NCBI RefSeq assembly: GCF_014334325.1
Contig: NZ_JACSET010000002.1
Location: 342,699-406,698 of the forward strand
Direction of reading: 5' to 3'
Source of the DNA: Treponema sp. Marseille-Q4130
GTDB taxonomy: Bacteria; Spirochaetota; Spirochaetia; Treponematales; Treponemataceae
DNA length: 64,000 nucleotides
The stretch's first letter is position 1. Each line of letters starts with the position of its first letter. The notes beneath the pieces are model-generated. The model saw only the letters and a list, made by a program, of their open reading frames with translations, was not told where the DNA came from and searched no databases. Of the stretch, positions 1 through 8,917 are shown in pieces. The translations under genes and the position numbers were made by a program.

Positions 1-617
1 AAAACAATCCTTTAAAATTCCTCGCTACTATGATCACCATCGTTACGATTACGATCGTCACGAAAAATGTTATGGTCGCTTGTATGGGCGCTATAGTCGT
101 AGTAGTCGGCATCATCGTATTTGAAAAAAAGCTGAAACTGACGGAGGTGTTTTCGCATTCTTTTGAAGGAATCGCAAGTATGCTTACCGTCGACGCGACT
201 ATCGCTCTTGCGCTGACTCTCGTAGAGATAAACAAGACGACGGGTATGACCGACTATGTCATCACCGTTCTTACTCCGCTGCTCAACGGTTCCATATTCG
301 CCGCGATCGTATTCGCGTTCTGCGGCGCGTATGTGTTTTTTGCCGGCGGTTTTTGGGACGGTTCCATGATATTTGCTCCCATAGTCGTGCCTATCGCAGT
401 CGCATTGGGAGTCAATCCGCTTTTGTCGTGCATGGCACTGGTATGCGCGGCGACGCTCGGAAGCACGACTTTTGTCGCAGGCGATGCCGTTATGATCACA
501 TCGGGCGCGGTGGAAATCAAGCCATACTACCAAATGCTCGGAACGTTTCCGTACGCTTTGATAGGCTATATATTAACCATAATCGGATTCACAATCGCAG
601 GATTTATCGTAAAGTAA
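1..617 (+). CDS. NhaC-like membrane transporter, C-terminal part
   Basis: The reading frame is open from the left edge, so the 5' end lies outside the window and the first visible ATG (position 30) need not be the start. About 200 residues are visible and are almost wholly hydrophobic, enough for five or six membrane helices. The stretch around WDGSMIFAPIVVPIAVALGV, followed by a small-residue helix and a conserved DA, resembles the second half of NhaC-type Na+/H+ antiporters and related organic-ion permeases. The next gene begins 9 bp after the stop, so it is probably the uptake component of the amidohydrolase cluster that follows. The family call is by resemblance only and the substrate is unknown. 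Confidence 0.55.
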   Translation, partial: NNPLKFLATMITIVTITIVTKNVMVACMGAIVVVVGIIVFEKKLKLTEVFSHSFEGIASMLTVDATIALALTLVEINKTTGMTDYVITVLTPLLNGSIFAAIVFAFCGAYVFFAGGFWDGSMIFAPIVVPIAVALGVNPLLSCMALVCAATLGSTTFVAGDAVMITSGAVEIKPYYQMLGTFPYALIGYILTIIGFTIAGFIVK

Positions 618-626
618 AAGATATGT

Positions 627-2249
627 ATGAACAATAATATCGCAGATAAAATATTTTTAAGTAATGCGATTTTTACGGGAGACGGCTCTTTGCCGTTTCC
701 CGGCGGCGTCGCCGTCAGCGGCAATAAAATTATCGCCGTCGGTGAAAAGGCGGCAATCCTATCCTGCCACGGAACAAATACGTGTGTTTACGATTTCGGC
801 GATTGCTTAATAATGCCCGGAATATGCGATGCGCACGGCCATTATTCCATGGGAGCTTTGTACGACAGCAAGTATTTTATCAACGACATACTGTACTCGC
901 ATTCGGAACAGGAATGCGTGTCAATGGTAAAAGCTTTTGCAGACGCTCATCCTGAATACGACTGTATCATAGGACAGGGATGGTTTCCCGCAAATTGGAA
1001 CAACGCCGAACTGCCGACGAAAAAATCGTTGGATCGCGCTATTCCCGACAGGCCTGTTTACCTCGCCGCGGCGGATGCGCACACGGGATGGCTTAACAGC
1101 AAAGCACTCGATGAAATAGGCATAGGTACCGGCAAGCCGGAATACGGGAACAATATCGTACTTTTACCGAACGGAGAACCGAGCGGAATTTTGCGAGAAA
1201 ACGCTTGGTTCAAATTGGCGTCGAGTAAAACGTTTGTACCCACCGATTCGATCAGCGATGAAGTCAATACGGACTTAATGCGTAAACTCTCAAAAGTAGG
1301 CATTACTACGTTCTGCGACGTTTCGGGAATTTTACACGGCGTAAAATACGATTCTTTGGAACGCATGGATAAAGCCGGTACATTAACCGTCAGAATAAAT
1401 TTGAATCCCGCCATCGGGCCCGATAAAGATCAAAAAACGCTTGCCGAATTGAAGAAAAAATATTGCTCGGATAAGCTCAAAGTTACGGGACTGAAAGGCG
1501 TCATAGACGGCGTAACTTCAACGTATACGGGATATCTGTTGAAACCGTACGACGATAAACCCGATACGTCGGGTTTGCTGACCGCTTCCGAAGAGTATTT
1601 TGAACAATGTATCATAAATGCAAACGGATACGGCTTCAGCGTGAGACTCCATTGCATCGCCGACGGTTCGGTAAGATTGGCTTTGGATTGTTTTGAAAAA
1701 TCGAATGCGGTAAACGATAACCGTTTAATACGCAATTCAATCGAGCACATTGAAAACATACACCCCGACGACATAGCGCGCTTTAAACAGCTGGGGGTGA
1801 TAGCGTCTATGCAGCCGCGCCATCTAGCCCTCGATGCGAACGAAAAGCTCATACGATTGGGAAAAGAACGATGCCGCTGGGAATGGCCGTGCCGCTCTAT
1901 CCTTGAATCGGGCGGAATCCTCGCCTTAGGGACGGACTACCCTGTCGTCGATTTCGATCCGTTTGAAACGATATACTACGGCGTTACGCGTAACGGTTAT
2001 GATAGGAAGCCGACGGGCGTAAATCCGTCCGAACGGCTTACAATGTCGCAAGCCTTAAAGGCTTATACGTTTGGAGGCGCATATGTATCGGGACGAGAAA
2101 AAGAATTAGGCACATTGGAAAGAGGAAAGCTGGCGGATATAGCCGTACTCGATCAAAATCTTTTTACTGTCGATGAAGAAAAAATACCCGACACAAAAGT
2201 GCTCATGACGGTATTCGACGGCGATATCATCTACGAAAACAAAAATTAA
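627..2249 (+). CDS. YtcJ-type amidohydrolase (amidohydrolase family 3)
   Basis: This 540-residue metal-dependent hydrolase has the amidohydrolase 3 plan: a short N-terminal beta sandwich, the metal-binding H70-x-H72 in DAHGH, later histidines in LHCIADGS and EHIENIHP, and the catalytic Asp in GTDYPV near the C-terminal part of the barrel. The family cleaves C-N bonds of cyclic or N-acylated compounds; the substrate cannot be predicted. The ATG at 627 follows the permease stop by 9 bp, with only a weak AAAG-type ribosome site. A second enzyme of the same family lies 3.8 kb downstream, so the cluster may process two related substrates or two steps of one route. Confidence 0.8.
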   Translation: MNNNIADKIFLSNAIFTGDGSLPFPGGVAVSGNKIIAVGEKAAILSCHGTNTCVYDFGDCLIMPGICDAHGHYSMGALYDSKYFINDILYSHSEQECVSMVKAFADAHPEYDCIIGQGWFPANWNNAELPTKKSLDRAIPDRPVYLAAADAHTGWLNSKALDEIGIGTGKPEYGNNIVLLPNGEPSGILRENAWFKLASSKTFVPTDSISDEVNTDLMRKLSKVGITTFCDVSGILHGVKYDSLERMDKAGTLTVRINLNPAIGPDKDQKTLAELKKKYCSDKLKVTGLKGVIDGVTSTYTGYLLKPYDDKPDTSGLLTASEEYFEQCIINANGYGFSVRLHCIADGSVRLALDCFEKSNAVNDNRLIRNSIEHIENIHPDDIARFKQLGVIASMQPRHLALDANEKLIRLGKERCRWEWPCRSILESGGILALGTDYPVVDFDPFETIYYGVTRNGYDRKPTGVNPSERLTMSQALKAYTFGGAYVSGREKELGTLERGKLADIAVLDQNLFTVDEEKIPDTKVLMTVFDGDIIYENKN

Positions 2250-2267
2250 ATTTATGGGAGTGAAATT

Positions 2268-4214
2268 ATGATGGCGACGTTCAGCAAACACTTGGATTTA
2301 AATTATACCCTTAATCTGATGGAAAAACTGATTTCGTTTAAGAGTAATCCCGATCTCGGTTATCGTACGTCCGGTTCTGCAGCGGAAGTTGCCGCAGGAG
2401 ATTTTCTCCACGATGAGATGAAAAGAATCGGCTTAAAAAACGTGCATAAGGATCCCGTCGTCGTAGACAATTTCGAATTTAAGCGGGCCGACATTTCTTA
2501 CAAAATGCACAACGGGAATACGAGGAAAGTTTTGCTTTCGAGTTTCCAAGCAAGATGTTTGGCGGAAGATGAAAAAATAAAAATCGTTTATGTCAACAAG
2601 GGCAGAGATATCGATTATGAAAACAAAGATGTCGAAGGAAAATATGTTTTGATCGATATCAACATGGTCGACGATTGGTGGGTCAATTGGCCGGTTACGC
2701 AGGCAAAATTCAAAAAAGCGAAAGGCGTCATTATCGTTCAAATAGGCGGCTACTGTTCGTGGTCGAAAGACACTTTAGGCGTACAAGATATTTCCACGAA
2801 CTGCGATCTCCCGACATTTTCAATGACGGTAAGGGAAGCCGAATTATTTAAAGAGCAATTAAAACTGCAAGGCGGAGAGATTGAAGCCGTTTTGAATGCG
2901 GAAGTGAGCGTTGTCAACAACGGCATTACAAATTGTATCATCGGTGAAATACCGGGAAAGACAGACGAAATCGTCTACCTCATCGGACACTATGACGCAT
3001 ATTTTACGGCTTTTGCGGACAATACTTCCGGTATCGGCTGTATAATGGGAATATGCAAAGCATTGATCGAAGACGGCTATACACCCGAACGAACGCTGCG
3101 CGTATGTCTACACGGAGCGGAAGAATGGGGCATCGAAGGCACCCGATACGATTGGGCGCGAGGCGCGACGATGCTGACGCACAAGCATCCCGAATGGAGC
3201 GACAACGGATTTTTATTGATAAATCTGGACGGCAATTTAATTAACGGTACCGCGACCGCCGTTCGGGTAAGAACTCCGTATGAAATGGCTGAAGGGATAG
3301 AAAAGATCGGACAAGGCATCGAAGGCAATATATATCCTTTCGGAACCTACAGCCCCATGTGGACGTGGACGGAAAGCTATATGTACGCCTGCCTCGGCAT
3401 ACCGACGATAGAAAGTTTTTATGAAGGAGTCAATTTTTGGCCTTCGTATCACTCGTCATCCGATCAAAAGTGGATAAACGATTATGACGACAGAACGTTT
3501 CTTTCTTCGCATATTTTATACGGTTCCATTTTACAGAAATTCGATAAACTACCGGTACGGCCGCTGAATTTTACGGCGCTGTACGAACACATGCTTGAGG
3601 AAATCGACGAAGCGAGTATGGGAGACACGAAACAGCTTCGCGAAACGATCCTTAAAGCAAAAGACGTTGCCGTGCAGTTAAAGCAAAAAAACGATTCGTT
3701 TACCGAAATGAACGCTACAACGCAAGCGTATAACAAAAAGGTAAGCAAAATCTTCGGAAAAGTCGTAAACGAATTGTTCGGCCTCGATTGGTTCGAGCAA
3801 TACAATTTCATCCACGTACGGAACCGCAATAATATCCAGTCTTTGACGGCAGCGATTGCAAGTATTAAATCCGGCAATATAGCGAAAGCTATGGACGAAG
3901 ATTTGCGATACGTGGATCTCTGTTGGTACGGCTATCACTTCGACAGAGCGACGTATGATCTCTTGGTCGATCAAGTCATCGGAGATTCCGTGCCGTTTAC
4001 CTGGGCGAAAGGAAAAGTTACGACGATAGCCGATATGTACGACATCGGCAGAGATCTTCAAAAGCTGCGCGACGGCGGAAGCGATAACTGCAACGATGTT
4101 ATTGCAAAACTTGAAAGGGAACTTGCCGTCCAAAAAACGGAGCTTAAAACAAAAATTGCGGCGGAAATAAGCATTGTCGAAGAACTTATCGACATGATGA
4201 AAGCATGTATGTAG
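2268..4214 (+). CDS. M28 family metallopeptidase with PA-type insert
   Basis: A 648-residue protein with a clear M28 (aminopeptidase Y type) zinc-peptidase core. The expected ligands are visible: H241 in GHYDAYF, D251 in DNTSG, E285/E286 in GAEEWG, D321 in NLDGN and H395 in PSYHSSSDQ. The region of residues 100-215 fits a protease-associated insert. No signal peptide is visible, so it is probably cytoplasmic. A C-terminal helical region of about 200 residues extends beyond the usual core. The start at 2268 follows GGGAG at 2256-2260; a second in-frame ATG comes next. It likely removes an amino acid or hydrolyses an amide of the compound handled by this cluster. Confidence 0.8.
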   Translation: MMATFSKHLDLNYTLNLMEKLISFKSNPDLGYRTSGSAAEVAAGDFLHDEMKRIGLKNVHKDPVVVDNFEFKRADISYKMHNGNTRKVLLSSFQARCLAEDEKIKIVYVNKGRDIDYENKDVEGKYVLIDINMVDDWWVNWPVTQAKFKKAKGVIIVQIGGYCSWSKDTLGVQDISTNCDLPTFSMTVREAELFKEQLKLQGGEIEAVLNAEVSVVNNGITNCIIGEIPGKTDEIVYLIGHYDAYFTAFADNTSGIGCIMGICKALIEDGYTPERTLRVCLHGAEEWGIEGTRYDWARGATMLTHKHPEWSDNGFLLINLDGNLINGTATAVRVRTPYEMAEGIEKIGQGIEGNIYPFGTYSPMWTWTESYMYACLGIPTIESFYEGVNFWPSYHSSSDQKWINDYDDRTFLSSHILYGSILQKFDKLPVRPLNFTALYEHMLEEIDEASMGDTKQLRETILKAKDVAVQLKQKNDSFTEMNATTQAYNKKVSKIFGKVVNELFGLDWFEQYNFIHVRNRNNIQSLTAAIASIKSGNIAKAMDEDLRYVDLCWYGYHFDRATYDLLVDQVIGDSVPFTWAKGKVTTIADMYDIGRDLQKLRDGGSDNCNDVIAKLERELAVQKTELKTKIAAEISIVEELIDMMKACM

Positions 4215-4267
4215 CCGACGCGTTTTCGAAAACGGGATTTTAAAACGGTTTATCATGGAGGTGGCAA

Positions 4268-4765
4268 ATGATAAAAAACAAATCCGAATTTAAAGGACGT
4301 CATATCGAAGATATGAGAAACGCATTTGAACATAGGGCTTTGTGGCTTTATGTGCTGTACAAAGAAGCCGTGTCAGCGGGCTTGAGCGAAGACTTCGCGC
4401 GTAAAGCCATAAAAAAATGCGGCAATTTTCACGGCGCTCACAAATTTACACACACCGACGATTTCGAAATATTCCACAAAGAATTCGTCAATGACAATGT
4501 TAAGGATATTTTTCAAATGGAGGATACATGCACTGAGAGAGATTTGAGCGTGGATTTCCATTATTGCCCTTTGGTGTCGGCATGGAAAAAAATCGGGGCA
4601 AGCGATGACGAAATCGCACTCCTGTGCGATATCGCTATGGACGGCGACAGAGGGATATGCGAAGTGTTGGGGCTTGATTTTAAATTGGGAAAAACGATTG
4701 CAAAGGGAGACCCGATATGTGAAATCAGAATCAAGCAGCCGAACAAGCACAATACCGAATCGTAA
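4268..4765 (+). CDS. L-2-amino-thiazoline-4-carboxylic acid hydrolase-like protein
   Basis: A 165-residue cytoplasmic protein whose pattern (FHYCPLV, then LCDIAMDGDRG and TIAKGDPICEIRIK) matches the ATC hydrolase-like family. The founding member opens a thiazoline ring in a bacterial cysteine pathway, but most family members in anaerobes are uncharacterised and have conserved cysteines. Here Cys residues sit in the HYC, LCD and PIC motifs. A GGAGG ribosome site lies at about 4257-4261. It stands between an M28 peptidase and a zinc methyltransferase and should be cotranscribed with both. Membership of the family is fairly secure; the reaction is not. Confidence 0.7.
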   Translation: MIKNKSEFKGRHIEDMRNAFEHRALWLYVLYKEAVSAGLSEDFARKAIKKCGNFHGAHKFTHTDDFEIFHKEFVNDNVKDIFQMEDTCTERDLSVDFHYCPLVSAWKKIGASDDEIALLCDIAMDGDRGICEVLGLDFKLGKTIAKGDPICEIRIKQPNKHNTES

Positions 4766-4788
4766 AAAAACTTTTATGGAGGTAGACA

Positions 4789-5799
4789 ATGAAAGAAAAG
4801 AAAAAACTGATTTTGGATGCGTTTGACAACAAAGCCGTCAATCGCGTTCCCGTAGGGTTTTGGTGGCACTTTGCCGACGAATATCGGCAATTCCGGGGAC
4901 TTATGGATGAAGGGATCGTTCAGGCGACAATCGACGGCACCAAAAAGCTGTACGACGACCTCAAGCCGGATATGGTAAAAATCATGTCGGACGGTTTTTT
5001 CGGACACCCGTCCATTATGGAAAACGATATTAACACTATCGACGACATAAAAAAAATCAAATCCATCGGAGCGTCTTCTCCGTGGTATGATAAGCAAGTC
5101 GATATGATCAACGAAATTCTCAAACATTTCGACGGCGAAATCGCAGCCTTTTACAACATCTTTGCACCGCTCAATTATATCCGCCTGTACACCGAATGCT
5201 ATAAAAAGCGCCCTGAATTATTCGTGCAGCTGTTCAACGAAGATCCCGAAGCGATGCTCGCCGCATCTTTGGAAATCGCGAAAGACGTATCGGTTCTCGC
5301 GGATAAAATCAAAAAGAATACAAGCGTAGACGGCATTTACTACAGCGTACAAAGCGTACAATCCGAAAAAGCCGATTTGAACTTCCACAAGCGGTATGTG
5401 ATGGAATCCGATCTTCAGGGTTTGAACGCAATAAACAAACTATGGGACAACAATATTCTGCATATATGCGGCTACGGAAGCTCTACGAACGATTTGTCTT
5501 TTTATAAAGAGTATAAGGCAAAAGTGTATAATTGGGCTGTCTATACCGAAAAAGTCCCGCTGTCGGAAGGAAAAAAATTCTTCGGCGGCGCGTGCGTTTT
5601 GGGCGGATTTGCAAACAGCAAAGGAACGATGCTCGATGTCGGATCCGATGCCGAAATCGAAAACCGCGTAAAGGAAATAATAGCGGATGCGGGAAGCGTC
5701 GGCGTTATCATAGGTGCCGATTGTACCGTTCCTCCGCAAGTAGGATACAAGCGGCTTGACGAAGTAAGGAAGTACGCCGAAAAGTACAGCAAACGGTAG
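4789..5799 (+). CDS. UroD/MtaA-family zinc methyltransferase
   Basis: A 336-residue TIM-barrel protein of the uroporphyrinogen decarboxylase superfamily. The motif H225-x-C227 (LHICGYG) with a distant C312 (GADCTVPP) matches the His-x-Cys...Cys zinc site of corrinoid-dependent methyltransferases such as MtaA and MtbA, and is not a feature of true UroD. Its length and catabolic neighbourhood also favour a methyl-transfer role over haem synthesis. A corrinoid carrier and a partner methyltransferase would be expected but are not seen nearby. The start at 4789 follows GGAGG with good spacing. Family confident; substrate unknown. Confidence 0.7.
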   Translation: MKEKKKLILDAFDNKAVNRVPVGFWWHFADEYRQFRGLMDEGIVQATIDGTKKLYDDLKPDMVKIMSDGFFGHPSIMENDINTIDDIKKIKSIGASSPWYDKQVDMINEILKHFDGEIAAFYNIFAPLNYIRLYTECYKKRPELFVQLFNEDPEAMLAASLEIAKDVSVLADKIKKNTSVDGIYYSVQSVQSEKADLNFHKRYVMESDLQGLNAINKLWDNNILHICGYGSSTNDLSFYKEYKAKVYNWAVYTEKVPLSEGKKFFGGACVLGGFANSKGTMLDVGSDAEIENRVKEIIADAGSVGVIIGADCTVPPQVGYKRLDEVRKYAEKYSKR

Positions 5800-5939
5800 C
5801 GGAAAACGGGGACGAGCTGTGCGCGAATTCTTTTGCAAAAAATTATCGATGCGCGTAGCGGCCGTCCCTGCGTTTTCACAATACGGGTTTAAGAAATCGG
5901 CTGCCGGTTAATCCGAATACGGATTGTTCGGCGCTTTTA

Positions 5940-5982
5940 ACTTCGAGTTTTCTTTTGAAGACTCGCGTATGTACGTGTGCGC
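5940..5982 (+). repeat. Leader hairpin repeat, copy A
   Basis: A hairpin with arms CGAGTTTTC and GAAGACTCG is followed by a tail ending GTACGTGTGCGC. The reverse complement of 16857-16898, ahead of pnp, is nearly identical (about 39 of 43 positions). Both copies lie upstream of a start codon and point in the direction of the gene: here 73 bp before the second amidohydrolase. No U-run follows the stem, so it is not a simple terminator. Confidence 0.7.
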
Positions 5983-5994
5983 TCGTGCGCACCG

Positions 5995-6036
5995 ATTGCA
6001 CATCTCCTAAATCTGGAGATTTACTCGCTGTGCAAT
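5995..6036 (+). promoter_or_regulatory. Nested stem-loop ahead of amidohydrolase gene
   Basis: The outer arms ATTGCACA (5995-6002) and TGTGCAAT (6029-6036) enclose an inner stem ATCTCC/GGAGAT (6002-6007 and 6015-6020). The structure ends six bases before the GGAAGG ribosome site at 6042-6047, so it lies in the probable 5' leader. It could affect translation or RNA stability; no known riboswitch class is recognised. Confidence 0.45.
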
Positions 6037-6054
6037 TTTACGGAAGGTTCAATT

Positions 6055-7584
6055 ATGAAAAAAATGTTTTTCGGCGGAACTGTTTTGACGATGGATACGG
6101 ACGATACCCAAGAAGCCGTAGTATTTGAAAACGATAAGATCGTATTTGTCGGCTGTGAACGGGAAGCAAAAGAAAAGTATCCCGATGCGGAATTAATTAA
6201 CCTTAACGGAAAAACGCTTGTACCCGGATTTATAGATTCTCATTGTCATATGAGTTTTTCCGGCGAAATGATGACGCAACCGTCGCTTTTTGAAGCATCC
6301 TCAATAGCGGAAATTGTAGCGGGGCTTCGGCAAGAAGCGGACAAAGCTTCAAAAGACGAAGTTTTGTTTATAAACGGATACGGCGGACATCCGATTGCGG
6401 AAAACAGGCCTATCACATTGGCAGAGATGGATAAAGCCGTCCCCGATCATCCGGTATTTTTGCGAACTGCGGGAACGCACGGAACTTTTGTTAATACCAA
6501 AGCTCTGAAATTGATTATTGAAGAAGCGAAAAATGCGGGAATTGCCATAAGCGAAGAAGACAAGGCGGAAGGATTTTTACGGAACGAAGCCAATCTCTTT
6601 GCGTATTCGCTGCCGCCGAAATTGATGTCCGAAGAGCAAAAAAAGAAAGCGCGGGAAAAGATGATACACGAATGTATCAGCAACGGGATCACGGCTGTCC
6701 ATACGATGGAAGGCCGAAGTCCCGTAAACGATCCCGACGTATTGGCTCTTTTGCGGGATAAAGATGAAATTCCTTTTCACTTGAGAATTTATTATCAAAC
6801 TACCAACGTAGAAGAAGTCGTAAGACTCGGCTTAAAACAAATCGGCGGATGTTTTAGCTGTATTTTAGACGGTGACGTTGAACCGGGTACCGCCGCTTTC
6901 CGCGAGCCGTATATCGATAATCCCAAAAACTACGGTAACCTTTATTTTACGCAAGAACGGCTGGAGAATTTTTTCAGAGAAGCGCATAAAGCGGGACTGC
7001 AAATTTGTATGCATGCGATCGGAGACGCCGCTATAGAGCAGGCACTAAAGGCGTATAAAAAAGTCTTAACCGAATTTCCGAGAGAAAATCACAGACACAG
7101 GGTTGAGCACTTTGAAGTTTCCGCGTATGACTTGATGGATTTTGCAAAAGATTTGAAAGTAACCTTGGCTATGCAGCCCATATTCGACTACTATTGGCCG
7201 TCCGACACTTACATACCTCACATAGGGCCGGAACGGGCTGCCATGAGATGCGCATTGCGCCCTGTTTTGGATAGAGGAATAATCGTCGGAGGCGGTTCGG
7301 ATTCGCCGGTAACTTCGATGAATCCTCTGTTGGGTATTCATGCGGCCGTCAATCTCAGCGTACCCGCGTCAAGGATCAGCGTAAAAGAAGCGTTGAGAAT
7401 GGTCACCATCGATGCAGCTTACCTCGGTTTTGAAGAAGATGAACGGGGAAGCATAAAAGCGGGAAAAGAAGCGAACTTTGTCATTTTATCCGATAATCCT
7501 CTGGAGCATCCGAAAGACAAGCTGGATAAGATACAAATTTTGGAAACCGTTTACCGCGGAAAAACCGTGTGGGTAAACAAATGA
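6055..7584 (+). CDS. YtcJ-type amidohydrolase, second copy
   Basis: A 509-residue amidohydrolase-3 enzyme starting MKKMFFGGTVLTMDTDD. Metal ligands are visible at H63-x-H65 (DSHCHMSFSG), in CMHAIGD, in RVEHFEV and at the Asp of GGGSDSPV. The frame extends upstream to 5977, but the ATG at 6055 has a GGAAGG site eight bases before it and gives the normal family N terminus. It is a paralogue of the enzyme at 627-2249 but clearly diverged, so not a recent duplication. The 255-bp gap before it carries a leader repeat and a stem-loop, suggesting separate control from the first five genes. Confidence 0.8.
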   Translation: MKKMFFGGTVLTMDTDDTQEAVVFENDKIVFVGCEREAKEKYPDAELINLNGKTLVPGFIDSHCHMSFSGEMMTQPSLFEASSIAEIVAGLRQEADKASKDEVLFINGYGGHPIAENRPITLAEMDKAVPDHPVFLRTAGTHGTFVNTKALKLIIEEAKNAGIAISEEDKAEGFLRNEANLFAYSLPPKLMSEEQKKKAREKMIHECISNGITAVHTMEGRSPVNDPDVLALLRDKDEIPFHLRIYYQTTNVEEVVRLGLKQIGGCFSCILDGDVEPGTAAFREPYIDNPKNYGNLYFTQERLENFFREAHKAGLQICMHAIGDAAIEQALKAYKKVLTEFPRENHRHRVEHFEVSAYDLMDFAKDLKVTLAMQPIFDYYWPSDTYIPHIGPERAAMRCALRPVLDRGIIVGGGSDSPVTSMNPLLGIHAAVNLSVPASRISVKEALRMVTIDAAYLGFEEDERGSIKAGKEANFVILSDNPLEHPKDKLDKIQILETVYRGKTVWVNK

Positions 7585-7637
7585 AAACTTGCGGAAATTC
7601 CCGGTTTTCAGATTTTCTTTAGATATATAATTTTTTT

Positions 7638-8792
7638 ATGGGCAATACTATGCTGAAAGATATGGAAGAATACGTTGTCGCTCAGCGGCGGCGCTTTCAC
7701 AAAATACCGGAACTTTCTTTAAAGGAAAAAGAAACGGCCGAAAACATTCGGGACGAACTGAAAAAATCGGGTGTGTCGTATGAACCGGTCGGCGAATACG
7801 GAACGGTTGCATGTATCAAAGGCGATCTGCCCGGTAAAACCTATGCGTTTCGTGCCGATATCGATGCACTGCCTATCGACGAAGATACCGGTCTCTCTTT
7901 TAAATCGACGCATGAAGGCTGTATGCACGCATGCGGTCATGACGGGCACATTGCGATTCTTTTGGCTTTCGCTCGGGAACTCGCGGCCATGCGCGCCGAA
8001 CTTGCAGGTACCGTCTATCTGTGTTTTCAGCAAGCCGAAGAAATCGCTCAGGGACACGAAGCGATCATCGCGTATCTCAAAACCGTCGGAAAGTTGGAAG
8101 CCGTCATCAGTTCGCATCTATGGGCGGATATCCCCGCCGGTAAAATGGCGCTGCAAGCAGGCGCGGTTATGGCCGGAATGACGAGCTTTCACATTACCGT
8201 AACGGGAAAAAGCTGTCACGGATCAAGACCCGATCAGGGGATCGATCCGATAAATGCAGGCGCACTCATTATCGGGGAAGCGTTCCGTATTAAAGACAGG
8301 GAATTCAATCCGCTGCGGCACAGTACGCTCAGCTTCGGATCGTTTCACTGCGGAACGGCGACCAATATCATTCCCGACCGGGCAGAACTCGGCGGAACGA
8401 TGCGGTATTTTTCGGATAGTGAAAAAGCACATCTGTTTTGCATCGTCGACCGAAGCTGTAAAGCGGCGGAAATATTGACGGGAGCAAAAGTCGAATGGAA
8501 ATCGACTGCCGAACTTCCGCCGGTCGCAAACGACGCCGCTTCCGTCGAAAAAGCGCTGCCGGCGGCCGAAGCCGTTTTCGGGAACGAAAACGTCATTCCG
8601 TTTGAAAAAATTATGGGATCGGATAATTACGCTTGTTATTTGCAGGAATTCCCCGGTTTCTATGCATTTATCGGTATCAGAAACGAAGCGAAAGGGATCG
8701 GGTACGCGCACCACAGCAGTAAATTCGATATGGACGAATCGGCACTGGCAAATGCCGTTCGATTTTATATCGATTTTATACGAAGAAAATAA
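7638..8792 (+). CDS. M20 family metal-dependent amidohydrolase
   Basis: A 384-residue enzyme of the M20D branch (hippurate hydrolase, N-acyl-amino-acid amidohydrolase). Visible motifs are FRADIDALPI, HACGHDGH for metal binding, QQAEE with the catalytic Glu, and the dimerisation-domain region GKSCHGSRPDQGIDP. It would remove an acyl group from an amino acid or similar amide in the cytoplasm. There is no Shine-Dalgarno site ahead of the ATG at 7638. A perfect TATAAT at 7626-7631 sits only six bases before it, without a good -35, which suggests a leaderless transcript. It closes the catabolic cluster. Confidence 0.85.
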   Translation: MGNTMLKDMEEYVVAQRRRFHKIPELSLKEKETAENIRDELKKSGVSYEPVGEYGTVACIKGDLPGKTYAFRADIDALPIDEDTGLSFKSTHEGCMHACGHDGHIAILLAFARELAAMRAELAGTVYLCFQQAEEIAQGHEAIIAYLKTVGKLEAVISSHLWADIPAGKMALQAGAVMAGMTSFHITVTGKSCHGSRPDQGIDPINAGALIIGEAFRIKDREFNPLRHSTLSFGSFHCGTATNIIPDRAELGGTMRYFSDSEKAHLFCIVDRSCKAAEILTGAKVEWKSTAELPPVANDAASVEKALPAAEAVFGNENVIPFEKIMGSDNYACYLQEFPGFYAFIGIRNEAKGIGYAHHSSKFDMDESALANAVRFYIDFIRRK

Positions 8793-8917
8793 TCGGTACC
8801 GCTACCCCCATGCATCAAATGCAAACAAACTGCAATCGATAAGATCTATTCGAGCCTATCGTCCCGTCGCAGGGCAATCGAAAAGCCGCCTCTGCAGCAA
8901 GCGCGCGTCAGCCGCCC

